A DNA stretch of 39,156 nt from Myxococcales bacterium (GTDB lineage: Bacteria > Myxococcota_A > Polyangia > Polyangiales > Polyangiaceae), in NCBI GenBank assembly GCA_903642325.1, contig CAHJWM010000045.1:1-39156 (forward strand). The letters run 5' to 3'. The notes under the pieces were generated by a model. It was given only the letters and a program-made list of their open reading frames with translations. It did no database searches and had not been told where the DNA came from. This document shows positions 17,214-27,091 of this stretch, in pieces. How positions within the stretch are numbered: the first letter of the stretch is position 1; each line of letters begins with the position of its first letter. A program made the translations under genes and the position numbers.

Positions 17214-18390
17214 GCGTAAGCTCGGGCTCTTGAGCGCCCGAACGCACCACGTGCTCTTGATCCCGGGTTTCTTCGGGTTCGGCAAATTCGGTGAGCTCAG
17301 TTACTTCAGCGGGGTGAAAGAAGCGATCGAAGCAAGCTTCGTTGCCCTTGGTCTGACCGTGACCGTAACTGAAGTCCCGACCTTGCCCATGGCTTCGATT
17401 CGCCTTCGTGCCGCCCGGGTGCGCGATACGTTGGCGGCTGTCTCGAAAAGTGCCCCGGGCCCAATTCACCTGATCGGGCACTCCACCGGCGGGCTCGACG
17501 CTCGCCTGGCCATCGCGCCGACGGCGTCGCTGCCGACTTCCGTTCCGTTCGAAGATTATGATCGCGTGCAGACACTGGTGACGGTGTGCGCGCCGCACTA
17601 TGGCACCCCGGTCGCAACCTACTTCACGCGGCCCACCGGGCGATTTTTGATTCGCACGCTAGGACGGTATCTGGTGTTCATGCTCGAGCGTGGGCGCGTC
17701 CCCCTAAAGCTAATGCTGCGTTTGGGCTACCTCGCTCTGCGCGTCCGCGACCCGTTCCGCAAGCATCGCAATGCATTCGACGAGCTGTACGAGAAACTTT
17801 TGTCCGATCTGTCCGAGGCGCGGCGCCTGGAGCTGGCCACGTTTTTGCGGGCCGTCGTCGATGATCAATCCCTGTTGTTTCAGCTGACCCCCGCGGGCTG
17901 CGACTTATTGAATGCCTGCACGGCGGAGCCCAAAATCGCCTACGCCTCGGTAGTGGCGCGCGCCACCCCACCCAGTTTGCGGAACGCGTGGCGCTCCTTG
18001 CGAGATTTATACGCGCAACTGATGTTCCCCGTGTACGCGTTCATGCACCGCATCGCGCGCCGCGACGCGCTTGGAAATCCGCCGCTCAGCGCTCTTCAGC
18101 AACTTCAGCTCGGGCAGAACCAACTTTCGCTCCCCCTCCGAGCTGACAGTGACGGCGTAGTCCCGACGCTGTCCCAAGTGTGGGGCCCGGTGTTGTACTT
18201 CGCGCAAGCGGATCATTTGGACGTCGTCGGGCAGTTCGGCCTTTCCAGTCAAGCGGCTGCCACTGGCGATTGGATCCCCAGCTATTCGCCCTTCGGGCCC
18301 GAGCAATTCTCGGAGCTGTGGAGCACGGTGGCGCGCTTCATCGCCGGCGTCGCGGCCGAGGCGTCACTTACCACGGGGGCTGAGGACTAG
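17179..18390 (+). CDS. Alpha/beta-hydrolase, triacylglycerol-lipase-like
   Basis: Serine hydrolase, 403 aa. The oxyanion region is VLLIPGFFGFGKFGELSYF (25-43), nucleophile elbow GHSTGG (Ser102), then TVCAPHYGTP, typical of bacterial lipases. Candidate Asp is in ADSDGVVPT (about residue 323) and candidate His in QADHLDVVGQFG (about 347). The central portion rich in Arg/Leu looks like a lid or insertion. No signal peptide is visible, so it is probably cytoplasmic or secreted by another route. ATG 17179 gives a 35-nt overlap with the previous gene. TTG 17230 is an alternative start, but it too lacks a good ribosome site. Substrate unknown; lipid ester is the best guess. Confidence 0.75.
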   Translation: MIPKRTREWSYRRKLGLLSARTHHVLLIPGFFGFGKFGELSYFSGVKEAIEASFVALGLTVTVTEVPTLPMASIRLRAARVRDTLAAVSKSAPGPIHLIGHSTGGLDARLAIAPTASLPTSVPFEDYDRVQTLVTVCAPHYGTPVATYFTRPTGRFLIRTLGRYLVFMLERGRVPLKLMLRLGYLALRVRDPFRKHRNAFDELYEKLLSDLSEARRLELATFLRAVVDDQSLLFQLTPAGCDLLNACTAEPKIAYASVVARATPPSLRNAWRSLRDLYAQLMFPVYAFMHRIARRDALGNPPLSALQQLQLGQNQLSLPLRADSDGVVPTLSQVWGPVLYFAQADHLDVVGQFGLSSQAAATGDWIPSYSPFGPEQFSELWSTVARFIAGVAAEASLTTGAED

Positions 18391-18435
18391 CCCCACGTCT
18401 CGCCAATCTGCTTCTACCATGCTAGGTCCCGGCCG

Positions 18436-20058
18436 GTGATTAGGCTGGATTCAGTCACCAAGCAGCACGGTCGGCGCGTCTTGTTCATGGACGCATCGTG
18501 CGCCGTATTCAAGGGCGACAAAGTGGGGCTAGTCGGGCCGAATGGCTCCGGCAAATCCACCATCTTTCGGCTCGTGGTCAAGGAAGAGGCGCCTGACGCA
18601 GGGCAAGTGGCCATCGATCGAGGCACGACCATCGGCTACTTCAGTCAGGACGTCGGAGAGATGAGTGGTCAAAGCGTGGTCGCGGCCACGCTGGACGGGG
18701 CCGGCCCGGTCTCCGCGGTCGGCGTCCGGCTGCGTCAGCTCGAAGAACAGCTCGCGGATCCGGCGCAGGCCGATCGGATGGAGGCACTGATCGAGGAATT
18801 TGGGGAAGTTCAGGGGCGCTTCGAGGAGCTGGGCGGCTACGCCCTGGACGCGAAAGCGCGCGAGATTTTAGCCGGTCTCGGCTTCTCCCAGGAAGTCATG
18901 GACGCGGACGTGGGCACGCTTTCGGGCGGCTGGAAAATGCGCGTAGCGCTCGCGCGCATCTTACTCATGCGCCCCGACGCCATGTTGCTCGACGAGCCGA
19001 CCAACCATCTCGACCTCGAGTCGATCTTGTGGCTCGAGACTTTTTTGAAGGCCTTCGAAGGGGCCTTGATCATGACCTCGCATGACCGTGAGTTCATGAA
19101 TCGCATCGTCACTAAGATCGTGGAAATCGAGGCTGGCGAGCTGACGAGCTTTACCGGGGACTACGAATTTTATCAGCGACAGCGAGCGATGCTCGATCTG
19201 CAAGCGGAAAGCGCCTTCGATCGCCAGCAGGCGATGTTAGCGAAAGAGGAGGCGTTCATTGCGCGCTTCAAAGCGCGCGCCAGCCATGCGGCGCAGGTGC
19301 AATCACGCGTCAAGAAGATCGACAAGATCGAGCGCGTGGAGCCGCCGCGGACGCGCGAAAAATTGAGCTTCGATTTCCAGAAGGCGCCACGCTCTGGGGA
19401 CGACGTGGCAAGTTTGGACGGCGTAAAGAAGGCCTACGGGTCGCGCGTGATTTACAGCGGCCTCGATCTTTTGATCCGGCGCTCGGAGCGCTGGTGCGTG
19501 ATGGGCATCAACGGCGCCGGCAAATCGACGCTACTCAAATTGATCGCCGGCGCAACGGCCGCCGATACCGGTCGGGTCACGGTGGGCGGAAGCGTGAAGA
19601 TGGCCTACTTTGCCCAGCACTCGATGGAGCTGCTGAAGCCCGACGACAGCGTCTGGGATACGTTGGTCGGTAAGTTTCCGCATGCTTCGATCGGCTCGCT
19701 CCGGACCCTAGCCGGCGTCTTCGGATTCTCCGGTGACGACATCGAAAAGCCCTGCAGAATCCTGTCTGGGGGCGAGAAAGCGCGTCTGGTGCTGGCGCAA
19801 ATGCTGTACGATCCGCCGAACTTCCTGGTGCTCGACGAGCCCACGAATCATCTCGACATAGGCACCAAAGAGATGTTGATCGAGGCCCTGGCGGACTACG
19901 AAGGGACGATGCTTTTCGTATCGCACGACCGCCATTTCCTGAAGGCGCTTTCCAACCGCGTGCTCGAGGTCAGCGTGAGCGGCGTGCGCAAGTATGGTGG
20001 CGGCTATGCCGAGTACGTTCATGAAACCGGCCAAGAAGCGCCCGGTGTACACACTTGA
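18436..20058 (+). CDS. ABC-F family ATPase (EttA/Uup/YbiT-like translation factor)
   Basis: Soluble protein, 540 aa, with two ABC cassettes and no membrane domain. First cassette: Walker A GPNGSGKST, signature LSGGWKMR, Walker B MLLDEPTNHLD. Second cassette: Walker A GINGAGKST, signature LSGGEKAR, Walker B LVLDEPTNHLD. The cassettes are joined by a charged helical linker (about 240-310, with FIARFKARASHAAQVQSR), the P-site tRNA interaction motif of ABC-F proteins. These factors act on the ribosome, either relieving stalls or protecting against antibiotics. The start is GTG 18436; the ATG at 18419 is out of frame. Its stop overlaps the next gene's TTG start, so the two are coupled. No antibiotic-resistance subtype can be assigned. 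Confidence 0.9.
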   Translation: MIRLDSVTKQHGRRVLFMDASCAVFKGDKVGLVGPNGSGKSTIFRLVVKEEAPDAGQVAIDRGTTIGYFSQDVGEMSGQSVVAATLDGAGPVSAVGVRLRQLEEQLADPAQADRMEALIEEFGEVQGRFEELGGYALDAKAREILAGLGFSQEVMDADVGTLSGGWKMRVALARILLMRPDAMLLDEPTNHLDLESILWLETFLKAFEGALIMTSHDREFMNRIVTKIVEIEAGELTSFTGDYEFYQRQRAMLDLQAESAFDRQQAMLAKEEAFIARFKARASHAAQVQSRVKKIDKIERVEPPRTREKLSFDFQKAPRSGDDVASLDGVKKAYGSRVIYSGLDLLIRRSERWCVMGINGAGKSTLLKLIAGATAADTGRVTVGGSVKMAYFAQHSMELLKPDDSVWDTLVGKFPHASIGSLRTLAGVFGFSGDDIEKPCRILSGGEKARLVLAQMLYDPPNFLVLDEPTNHLDIGTKEMLIEALADYEGTMLFVSHDRHFLKALSNRVLEVSVSGVRKYGGGYAEYVHETGQEAPGVHT

Positions 20059-21797
20059 GTGGCTACCGCCCGGCGCCGGCGGGGCTTACGCCGCGCTCGC
20101 GTTTCGTGCGCGGCGTAGAGCATCCGCGCGGGGTAGCTTGGTTTGGAGTGCGTTCGTTCTGGGGTCATCTCCGGCATTTTTTAGCGTCGGCGATCGCAAC
20201 GGAGGACGTCGACTCGCGCGACTGGATGACTGCCGACGAGCCGTTCGATCTCAACGCGCGTGTGGCAGAGGCCCTGGGCGGGGTCGGTGCTGACACGTTA
20301 CTGGAAAGCCTTGGGCGCGATCTGTGGCTCGACTTCGTCGCGGACACCGGCGACGACGTGGCCGTCAGTCGCGCCGTCGCGCGCTTGATTTTCGCCGATT
20401 ACGAACTGCCCGATCCGGACGAGGCGGGCGCCTTCTTGCACGCGCCGCGCGGCGATATCTTGTTGTTCGGCGGAGACACTGCCTATCCCGTGGCGACCGC
20501 CCAAGAGATCACGAATCGCGTGATCGTTCCGTTCAATCAAGTGCTCGAGACATTGCCGGTGGACCGGCCCCGGGTACTCTTAGGCATACCCGGTAACCAC
20601 GACTGGTACGACGGTCTAGACGGATTTGCGCGCATGTTCAGGCGCACGTCCGAAGACGAAGAAGGCGTCTTGCGCCCGAGCGTGGTCGGAATCTCACAAC
20701 GAATGATCGAACGCTATGCGGAGTGGGCGCGCGAGTTCGTACGGGGGGGCAAGATCGAAAAGCCCAAGGCGCTCGCCCTGCGAGGTTATCGCCCGGTGCA
20801 GAGCGCTAGTTACTTCGTGTTGCCGTTGACTAGGCGGCTTCACTTGTTCGCCGTCGACCGGCAATTGCGCAGACTCGATACGCGTCAAATCCTGTTCTTC
20901 GAATCTTGGCGCGCGCGACATCCGGAGCCGACGCCCTGGGTGATGCTCCCCGATCCCCTATTTGCGTTCGGCAAGCCGAGCGCCACCGGGACTGCCATGA
21001 TCGAAGCACTCAACTTGGACTTGGAGGCCAAGCCCCACTTTCTTTTATCGGGCGACGTGCATCATTACGAACGCCTGCAACAGGGCGCCGCGCTGCATGT
21101 GACGGCGGGTGGCGGCGGCGCATTCCTCCATCCCGCGCCGCTAGGGCCCCGCGCGCGCTCTGGCGTTGCCGTAGAGTGGCCGACCGGGCCTCAGAGTCGG
21201 GCCTTGCTCTGGCAGGTGCCATGGAAAGTGATGCGCGGTAAATCTGGTTTTTTGCCGCACTTTGCCCTCACCGCTCTGTTCTTGCCAGCCATGGATATCG
21301 GCGTAAATCAGTTCCATCGGCTTGGGTTCATCGTGTCGGCACCGATTCTGATTACCCTGCTGACAACCACCATTTATGCGTTGATTGGCAACGTACGCCG
21401 AGCCGGTTGGGTAGTGCTCGCTCTAGCATTCGGCGCGGGGCTGGCGACGGCTACGATTCCGATATTCGCATCTTACGTGCTCACGCGACTCGCGCTCAGT
21501 GTCCACGTGGTGCTTTCGGTTTGGGTCATTGCCGCGCTCACCTTTGCCGTCGCCGTGTTCTACGGCGCATTCGTGTTTGGGACCTTCTTGGCGCTGCTCA
21601 CGTTCCTGGGGCTCGAGGAAACCCAAGCTTTCACGGCTCTCGGTCATCCAGGGTACAAGCATTTCGTGCGGCTGCGCGTGCGGCGCGACGGCAGCGCCGT
21701 CGATCTCTGGTGCATCGGCTTGACTGACCCATTGCGGCCGGGCGCGATGCCGGAGTTGATCGATTCCACGAGCTTCGTGCCCGAGTCTACACCCTGA
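20055..21797 (+). CDS. Metallophosphoesterase with C-terminal membrane domain
   Basis: Calcineurin-like phosphoesterase, 580 aa. Metal-site motifs appear in order: DTGDD (about 95), GGDTAYP (about 138), GIPGNHDWYDG (about 178) and LLSGDVHHYER (about 333). From about 395 the chain carries roughly five hydrophobic helices (for example LGFIVSAPILITLLTTTIYALIG and VVLALAFGAGLATATIPIFA), then a soluble tail of about 60 residues. The catalytic part therefore probably faces the cytoplasm, tethered to the membrane. The substrate is unknown; phospholipid, nucleotide or protein phosphoesters are possible. The TTG start overlaps the ABC-F stop (TTGA); a GTG 17 codons further in is an alternative. Chromosomal pairing with an ABC-F factor is unusual. 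Confidence 0.8.
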   Translation: MSGYRPAPAGLTPRSRFVRGVEHPRGVAWFGVRSFWGHLRHFLASAIATEDVDSRDWMTADEPFDLNARVAEALGGVGADTLLESLGRDLWLDFVADTGDDVAVSRAVARLIFADYELPDPDEAGAFLHAPRGDILLFGGDTAYPVATAQEITNRVIVPFNQVLETLPVDRPRVLLGIPGNHDWYDGLDGFARMFRRTSEDEEGVLRPSVVGISQRMIERYAEWAREFVRGGKIEKPKALALRGYRPVQSASYFVLPLTRRLHLFAVDRQLRRLDTRQILFFESWRARHPEPTPWVMLPDPLFAFGKPSATGTAMIEALNLDLEAKPHFLLSGDVHHYERLQQGAALHVTAGGGGAFLHPAPLGPRARSGVAVEWPTGPQSRALLWQVPWKVMRGKSGFLPHFALTALFLPAMDIGVNQFHRLGFIVSAPILITLLTTTIYALIGNVRRAGWVVLALAFGAGLATATIPIFASYVLTRLALSVHVVLSVWVIAALTFAVAVFYGAFVFGTFLALLTFLGLEETQAFTALGHPGYKHFVRLRVRRDGSAVDLWCIGLTDPLRPGAMPELIDSTSFVPESTP

Positions 21798-22170
21798 GTT
21801 TTGCGCGAGACCTCCTCGCGGTCGGAGCTCGGTCTGTCGGAGATGATGGCGAGTCGCGCGAGCTGGTTTCGTCCGGGACGCCGAAGGCTTTGACGAGCTA
21901 CATGCGCCAGTTGACCATCAAAACCAAGCGACATCGTTCCTCGGCAATCGCGCGTGCGGTTTCATGGGCCATCCACGGTGGCCTTCGCCGACGAGCACCG
22001 GGGACTTATGCGCGGATCTGCTGCTTCCCCCTCTGCTTTATTCATGCCTCAACCGCAGCCTGCGAACGTCCTTCTGAATCCATTTCCAGGCGGTGCCGGA
22101 GCCTGGCGCTCGACGCCGAGTATGACTCGCGGCTGGCCGTTTGAGTGAGTGGCGCGGCCTCTTCGAACTT
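21798..22170. other. 373-bp convergent intergenic region, no gene seen
   Basis: This lies between the phosphoesterase and the convergent hybrid kinase. Open frames of 60-85 codons exist on both strands, but none has a ribosome site or recognisable family sequence. No hairpin with a T-run was found. It may contain decayed coding sequence, but I cannot identify any. Confidence 0.4.
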
Positions 22171-24123
22171 TCAGACCCTGAACGCTGTATCCCGAGCTGT
22201 GTCCAGGACCTCTCGCACTCGCGTGGCCAGCGTGCCGGGGGTGATGGGTTTTTGAAGGAATGCCATCCCACTGCCGCGGACGCCGTGGCTGACAATCCTC
22301 TCTTCCGTATACCCGGACATGCACAATATCTTCATGGTGGGGCGGATCGAGACGGCGCGTCGCGCTAAGTCTGGGCCGCTCATCTGCGGCATGATTACAT
22401 CGGTCAGCAGCAGGTCGATGACGCCCGCGTGGCGTTCGCAAATCAGCAGTGCCTCGACGCCATCGCGCGCGGGAAGCACCTCGTAGCCTCGGCGCTCCAA
22501 AGCGTTGAGCGCAACGGCGCGCACCTGGTCTTCGTCTTCGACTAATAAGATCGTTTCAGACCCGATCAATGTCGTGGGCGACACGGTGGATCGAACGGGG
22601 TCGACTTCGCGGTACACCCGCGGGACGTAGACCTTGAACGAGGATCCTTTGCCCGGCTCACTCTCGACCCACACCCCGCCGCCATTTTGACGCACGATTC
22701 CAAAAACGGTCGAGAGCCCAAGGCCGGTTCCCTTGCCCTTGTCCTTGGTCGTGAAAAAGGGCTCGAAAATCCGGGCCTGCGTGTCGCCGTCCATACCAGT
22801 GCCGGTGTCTCTGACGGCCAGCATCACGTAATGGCCGGCGGCAGCGGGCGTATGGCTTTCCGTAAAGTGGTCGTCGAGCCAGATTTCTTCGGTTTCGATG
22901 AACACTTTGCCGCCCCGCGGCATTGCGTCGCGCGCATTCACGACCAGGTTCATGATCACCTGCTCGATGTGCGTGGGGTCGATGCAAACCCGCCCAACCC
23001 GCGGTGAAAGCCCGATCGCAAGCTCGACGTCTTCACCGACGACGCGTCGCAACATCGCCTCCATGTTTCGGATGACGTCGTTCAAGTCCAAGACCAGGGC
23101 CTCGCTCGTTTGCTCGCGACTGAACAACAACAATTGACGAGTCAAGCCTGCGGCCCTGGTGGCCGCCTTCCGGATCTCCTCCACGTCTTGCCGGATGGTC
23201 TCGGCCGCATCTAGATCCGACAAAATGAGTTCGCTGTAACTCAATATTACTGACAACACGTTGTTGAAGTCGTGGGCGACGCCGCCGGCCAATCGCCCAA
23301 CCGCGTCCATCTTCTGGGCGTGACGCAGCTGTTGCTCGCTCTGTCGGAGCGCTTCTTCGGCGCGCTGGCGTGCTCTCTGTTCTAGCATCCGTTCAGAAAT
23401 GTCGCGAATGAATCCAAAAAATGCGTTCCGCTCGGCACCGACGTGCGTCAGCGCAATCTCGACCGGAAACGGCGTGCCATTCTCGCGGTTCGCCCATGCC
23501 TCGACGCGGATTCCCTGGACCGGTGAGTCATTTTCCAAGAGCTTCGTCAACAGGTCGCGGTTCGGTACGAACTCCCAGATCGACCTGCCCAACGCTGCGG
23601 CCTTGGTGCAGCCGAACATCATCTCGGCGGCGGGGTTGAAGTCCGTGAATCGTCCGTCGTCGTCGAAAGCGACGATGGCATCGAGGGCCATGTGCGTGAT
23701 CGCCGTGCGACGCAGCTCGCCTTCCCGGTGTCTGACCCGTTCCTGGCACTCTCGTAATTCTCGCTCGACGGCGGGGACCAACCGGCCGAGCCGGTCCTTC
23801 AGAACGTAGTCGTGCGCCCCCGCCCGCATTGCCTCGACGGCCGCCTCCTCCCCGACCGTTCCAGACACGATGATGAACGGCAAATCTAGCGCGAAGTCGT
23901 GCATGACGTCGAGCGCGCCTCGAGCACTGAACTCCGGCATCGACCAATCGCTGATGATCACGTCCCGAGGCGTTTGCGACAGCGATTGGCGCATCGCCGC
24001 TGCCGTCTGCACACGTTCGAAAGTGATTGGACAGACTAGTCGCCGAAGCTCGTGCATCACCAGCTTCGCGTCGCTGGGCGAATCTTCGACCAGGAGGATG
24101 CGCAAGGCTTCCTGCTTGATCAT
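22171..24123 (-). CDS. Hybrid histidine kinase, REC-PAS-HisKA-HATPase-REC
   Basis: Cytoplasmic hybrid sensor kinase, 650 aa, with no membrane segments. An N-terminal receiver (LLVEDSPSD; phospho-acceptor Asp59 in ISDWSMP; Lys109) is followed by a PAS domain (about 140-245), a coiled coil, the dimerisation helix with phospho-His284 (GGVAHDFNNVLS), and an HATPase domain with NLVVNARDAMP, DTGTGMD and GTGLGLSTVFGIV. A C-terminal receiver has Asp575 in LTDVIMP. Two receivers flank the kinase, so it can take phosphate from a partner and pass it on. It overlaps the upstream single-domain regulator by 4 nt (ATGA). It is the last gene of the minus-strand signalling operon. Confidence 0.9.
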   Translation of the reverse strand: MIKQEALRILLVEDSPSDAKLVMHELRRLVCPITFERVQTAAAMRQSLSQTPRDVIISDWSMPEFSARGALDVMHDFALDLPFIIVSGTVGEEAAVEAMRAGAHDYVLKDRLGRLVPAVERELRECQERVRHREGELRRTAITHMALDAIVAFDDDGRFTDFNPAAEMMFGCTKAAALGRSIWEFVPNRDLLTKLLENDSPVQGIRVEAWANRENGTPFPVEIALTHVGAERNAFFGFIRDISERMLEQRARQRAEEALRQSEQQLRHAQKMDAVGRLAGGVAHDFNNVLSVILSYSELILSDLDAAETIRQDVEEIRKAATRAAGLTRQLLLFSREQTSEALVLDLNDVIRNMEAMLRRVVGEDVELAIGLSPRVGRVCIDPTHIEQVIMNLVVNARDAMPRGGKVFIETEEIWLDDHFTESHTPAAAGHYVMLAVRDTGTGMDGDTQARIFEPFFTTKDKGKGTGLGLSTVFGIVRQNGGGVWVESEPGKGSSFKVYVPRVYREVDPVRSTVSPTTLIGSETILLVEDEDQVRAVALNALERRGYEVLPARDGVEALLICERHAGVIDLLLTDVIMPQMSGPDLARRAVSIRPTMKILCMSGYTEERIVSHGVRGSGMAFLQKPITPGTLATRVREVLDTARDTAFRV

Positions 24124-24569
24124 GGCAGCGCCGCTGGCGACTCGACAACCTCATTCAGCGACAGCCAAAACTGGCCCAGGGTACTCACCGCCGCGGCAAA
24201 GTCAGCAAATTCGACTGGCTTTCGGACGTAGGCGTTGGCTCCGAGCGCATAGCTCCGAAGTACGTCTTCGTCTTGCCGCGACGCGGTCATGACCACGACC
24301 GGGAGGATCTTAGTACGGGCGTCCTCCCGAATTCGGCGTAGCACCTCAAGACCGTCGATTTTGGGCAGCTTCAAGTCCAGAAGCACTAAGCGAGGGAGGA
24401 CCGAGACATTCCGATCCGTGTGCTCGCCCGTCCCGAACAGGTAAGCAAGGGCTGCCGCACCATCCCTTTCGACCAGTACGTTGCCGGCGATTTGCGCTTT
24501 TTTGAAGGCGAGTCGCATCAGCTTTTCATCGGTGGCATTGTCTTCGACGACGAGAATGGTCGGACTCAT
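24120..24569 (-). CDS. Single-domain response regulator, Rcp1/CheY-like
   Basis: Stand-alone receiver protein, 149 aa, with no output domain. Key residues are the acidic pair in VVEDNATD, phospho-acceptor Asp65 in LLDLKLPK, Thr in VMTAS and Lys117 in VRKPVEF. The long loop before the acceptor and the extended C-terminus resemble the Rcp1 class that partners with phytochrome-like kinases. The upstream kinase has exactly that architecture, and both junctions overlap by 4 nt. Its likely job is to shuttle phosphate from the GAF/PAS kinase to the hybrid kinase or another target. Confidence 0.9.
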   Translation of the reverse strand: MSPTILVVEDNATDEKLMRLAFKKAQIAGNVLVERDGAAALAYLFGTGEHTDRNVSVLPRLVLLDLKLPKIDGLEVLRRIREDARTKILPVVVMTASRQDEDVLRSYALGANAYVRKPVEFADFAAAVSTLGQFWLSLNEVVESPAALP

Positions 24570-27073
24570 GGTGAGGATCCCCGGCTCTTTTCTGGAAAAG
24601 AAAAATAGAACGTCGCCCCGCGTTCGACCTCACTTTCGGCCCAAATTCGACCGCCATGGCGAGTCACGATGCGTTGCACTGTCGCTAGGCCAATGCCGGT
24701 TCCCGGGTACTGAGTCGCCGCGTGCAGGCGTTGGAATGGCTTGAACAACTTGTCAGCAAAGGCCATGTCGAACCCAGCGCCGTTGTCCCGCACGAACAAG
24801 GAAGCGCCACGGCGGCCAAACTCGAGGCTCGCGGGAGTTTTTTTGCTCGTGAATTTCCAAGCGTTTCGCAGCAGATTCTCGAGCAGCACTCGTGCCAGCA
24901 CCGGATCGACGACGGCGGTCAAGCCGGGGGCGATGATCACATCGGCTCGGCGCGTCGGCTCCTCGGCCGCGAGATCCTCGAGCACGGAGCTTGCCACGGC
25001 CGACAGATCGACACGGGTTCGCTTGGGCTCGAGACGCGTGACGCGCGCCAGCTCCAAGAGAGCGTCGATCAGCGAGCCCATCTTTTGAGCGTTCGTGACG
25101 ATTTCGTGCAGCCAATCACGCCCTTCGTCGTCCAACTGATCGCCGTAGGTATCGAGCAGTAAGCTCGCGAACCCATTCATTCCGCGCAGGGGAGCGCGTA
25201 AGTCGTGCGCCACCGAATAACTGAATGCTTCGAGTTCGCCGCTAGCCGCCTCGGCGGCATCCTTGGCCCTGGCGAGCGCCTCTTCCGCGAGGTGACGTTC
25301 GGTGATGTCGCGCGCCACCTTGGAAGCACCGATCAAGTGGCCTTTCGAATTGTATAGAGGTGAGCTCGTCAGCGAGACGTGAATCTCTATTCCGTCCCGA
25401 CGACGCCTGATGGTGTCGAGGATCTCGACCCGCTCGCCACGCTTGAGCCGTTCGAGAATTCGCGGCTCCTCGTCCTCACGCCCCGGCGGGACCAGGACGG
25501 CGATGGGGCGGCCAATCATCTCTTCGGCCGTGTACCCAAAGATTCGTCGCGCGCCGTCGTTCCAAGTAGTGACGATGCCATCCAGCGTTTTGCTGATGAT
25601 TGCGTCGTCGGAGTAGGAGACGATCGACGCGAGGCGGGCTTGTTCCACTTCCACTTGCCTCCGATCACTGATGTCGCGGATGGCCCGCGAAATGAAGACC
25701 TCTTCCTCGGTTTCCAGGGAGCTGGAGGTGACTTCGCTGTAGAACTCGCTGCCGTCTTTGCGGCGACCCATCAGCTCGACGCTCGAAGGAGGCCGTGTGG
25801 CTCGCGCCCCCGACCTCGACCTTGATGGTGGCGCTTGACTAGGACGCGCCATGCAGTTGGGCACCAGCAGCTCGATGGATTTCCCGATTAGCTCCTCTCG
25901 AATGTAACCGAAAAGCTTTTCGGTCTGCGCGTTCACGAGCGCCATCGTCCCGTCCAGCGTCGTAATGACGACGGCGTCCGGAGCGGCCTCGACAAAGCCT
26001 TCGAACAGGCTCTCCGAAGAACGAGCACTTTCGAACACGCGTAAGGCTTCGTTAGCGCGGTCGATCACTGCGCGAGCGGCACGCTCGGCGGCATTTGACC
26101 TCGCGCTTTCGATGACCAGTGCGGCCCGCATCGCGAGCTGCTCGGCAAACTCCACATCGCCTGAATCGAAGGATTTGGCCTCGGCGCGGTAGCGCGCCAA
26201 TATCAGCACGCCGATAACACGAATTCCCGTTCCCAATGGCACGATGATGAGACTATGTATCCCGAGCGAAGCGCTGAATTGCTGATTGCACTCGCTCGTA
26301 AAGGCGAACGGGCCGTCGGGGCGCAGCACTGAAAATAGCACCGCTTCTCCGGTCTCATGCACGCGACGCACGAGCGGGTCGCGGAACAGATCATTGTGCC
26401 CGAACAGGCGCCCCTTGATTGTGTTCGAAGCGTACGGGTCTAGACCGTGAAACGCGATGGGGAAAGCCTCGGAGCCCCCCTCCGGCACCATCGAGACGAC
26501 GCAGAAAGCATCGCCGAGCTCGGCCATGCGCGTGGCAATCAGGTGCAACAAGCTCGGAAGATCATCGCTCACCTCGCAGAACTCCCGAGCGACCGCGGCC
26601 AGGCTCTGAGCTTGCTCGGCGCGTCCGATCCGCTCTAGGTGTTCTCGCGCGCTCGTGATCGCCAAAGCGGCATGGTCGGCAAGCGACTGCGCGATCGCGT
26701 GGTCCTGGGCATCGAACGGGGCGGCTGTACGCGCCCGGAAAGTGCGCATCTTCCCGATCGTACGACCCCGCGTCTGCATCGGCACAACGAGCGCGCTCCC
26801 TCGCGCCTCGCCTTCGGGCTGCGGTGCCGCGCTATCCAGAGCCGCGGCGCTGCCCGCCACGGGCGACGGGCCGGGCCGCGTGTCGAGCCAGAGCTCGAAG
26901 GTCGTGACCCCGCCCAGGCTCGCACCCACCTGGATCTCTAAAGCAGAAATGAGCGCGCCCTGGTCGCTGAGCCCGTCCGCAGCGATGCGCATCACCGCCA
27001 TCAGCGACCGCACCCCGCTGTCGACCGGTCGAACACGCAAGTCTGGGCTCGGTGCCCGATTTAGCTCATGCAT
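24566..27073 (-). CDS. Histidine kinase with two GAF and two PAS domains, phytochrome-like
   Basis: Soluble sensor kinase, 835 aa. From sequence I place two GAF-like domains (about 20-145 and 165-325), two PAS domains (about 355-475 and 480-600, with FGYIREELIGKS and FGYTAEEMIGRP), a phytochrome-type HisKA helix with phospho-His623 (YSVAHDLRAPLRGMNGF) and an HATPase domain (NLLRNAWKFTSK, DNGAGFDM, GTGIGLATVQRIVTRHGG). No conserved chromophore Cys is obvious in the GAF domains, so light sensing is not supported. GAF and PAS inputs suggest small-molecule or redox sensing. It starts 18 bp after the REC-EAL stop and overlaps the response regulator by 4 nt. Confidence 0.88.
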   Translation of the reverse strand: MHELNRAPSPDLRVRPVDSGVRSLMAVMRIAADGLSDQGALISALEIQVGASLGGVTTFELWLDTRPGPSPVAGSAAALDSAAPQPEGEARGSALVVPMQTRGRTIGKMRTFRARTAAPFDAQDHAIAQSLADHAALAITSAREHLERIGRAEQAQSLAAVAREFCEVSDDLPSLLHLIATRMAELGDAFCVVSMVPEGGSEAFPIAFHGLDPYASNTIKGRLFGHNDLFRDPLVRRVHETGEAVLFSVLRPDGPFAFTSECNQQFSASLGIHSLIIVPLGTGIRVIGVLILARYRAEAKSFDSGDVEFAEQLAMRAALVIESARSNAAERAARAVIDRANEALRVFESARSSESLFEGFVEAAPDAVVITTLDGTMALVNAQTEKLFGYIREELIGKSIELLVPNCMARPSQAPPSRSRSGARATRPPSSVELMGRRKDGSEFYSEVTSSSLETEEEVFISRAIRDISDRRQVEVEQARLASIVSYSDDAIISKTLDGIVTTWNDGARRIFGYTAEEMIGRPIAVLVPPGREDEEPRILERLKRGERVEILDTIRRRRDGIEIHVSLTSSPLYNSKGHLIGASKVARDITERHLAEEALARAKDAAEAASGELEAFSYSVAHDLRAPLRGMNGFASLLLDTYGDQLDDEGRDWLHEIVTNAQKMGSLIDALLELARVTRLEPKRTRVDLSAVASSVLEDLAAEEPTRRADVIIAPGLTAVVDPVLARVLLENLLRNAWKFTSKKTPASLEFGRRGASLFVRDNGAGFDMAFADKLFKPFQRLHAATQYPGTGIGLATVQRIVTRHGGRIWAESEVERGATFYFSFPEKSRGSSP

Positions 27074-27091
27074 TCAGCAAACCGATCAGCA

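Noticed and set aside
21890-22144. 84-codon open frame in the convergent gap
   Set aside because: No recognisable sequence or start signal.
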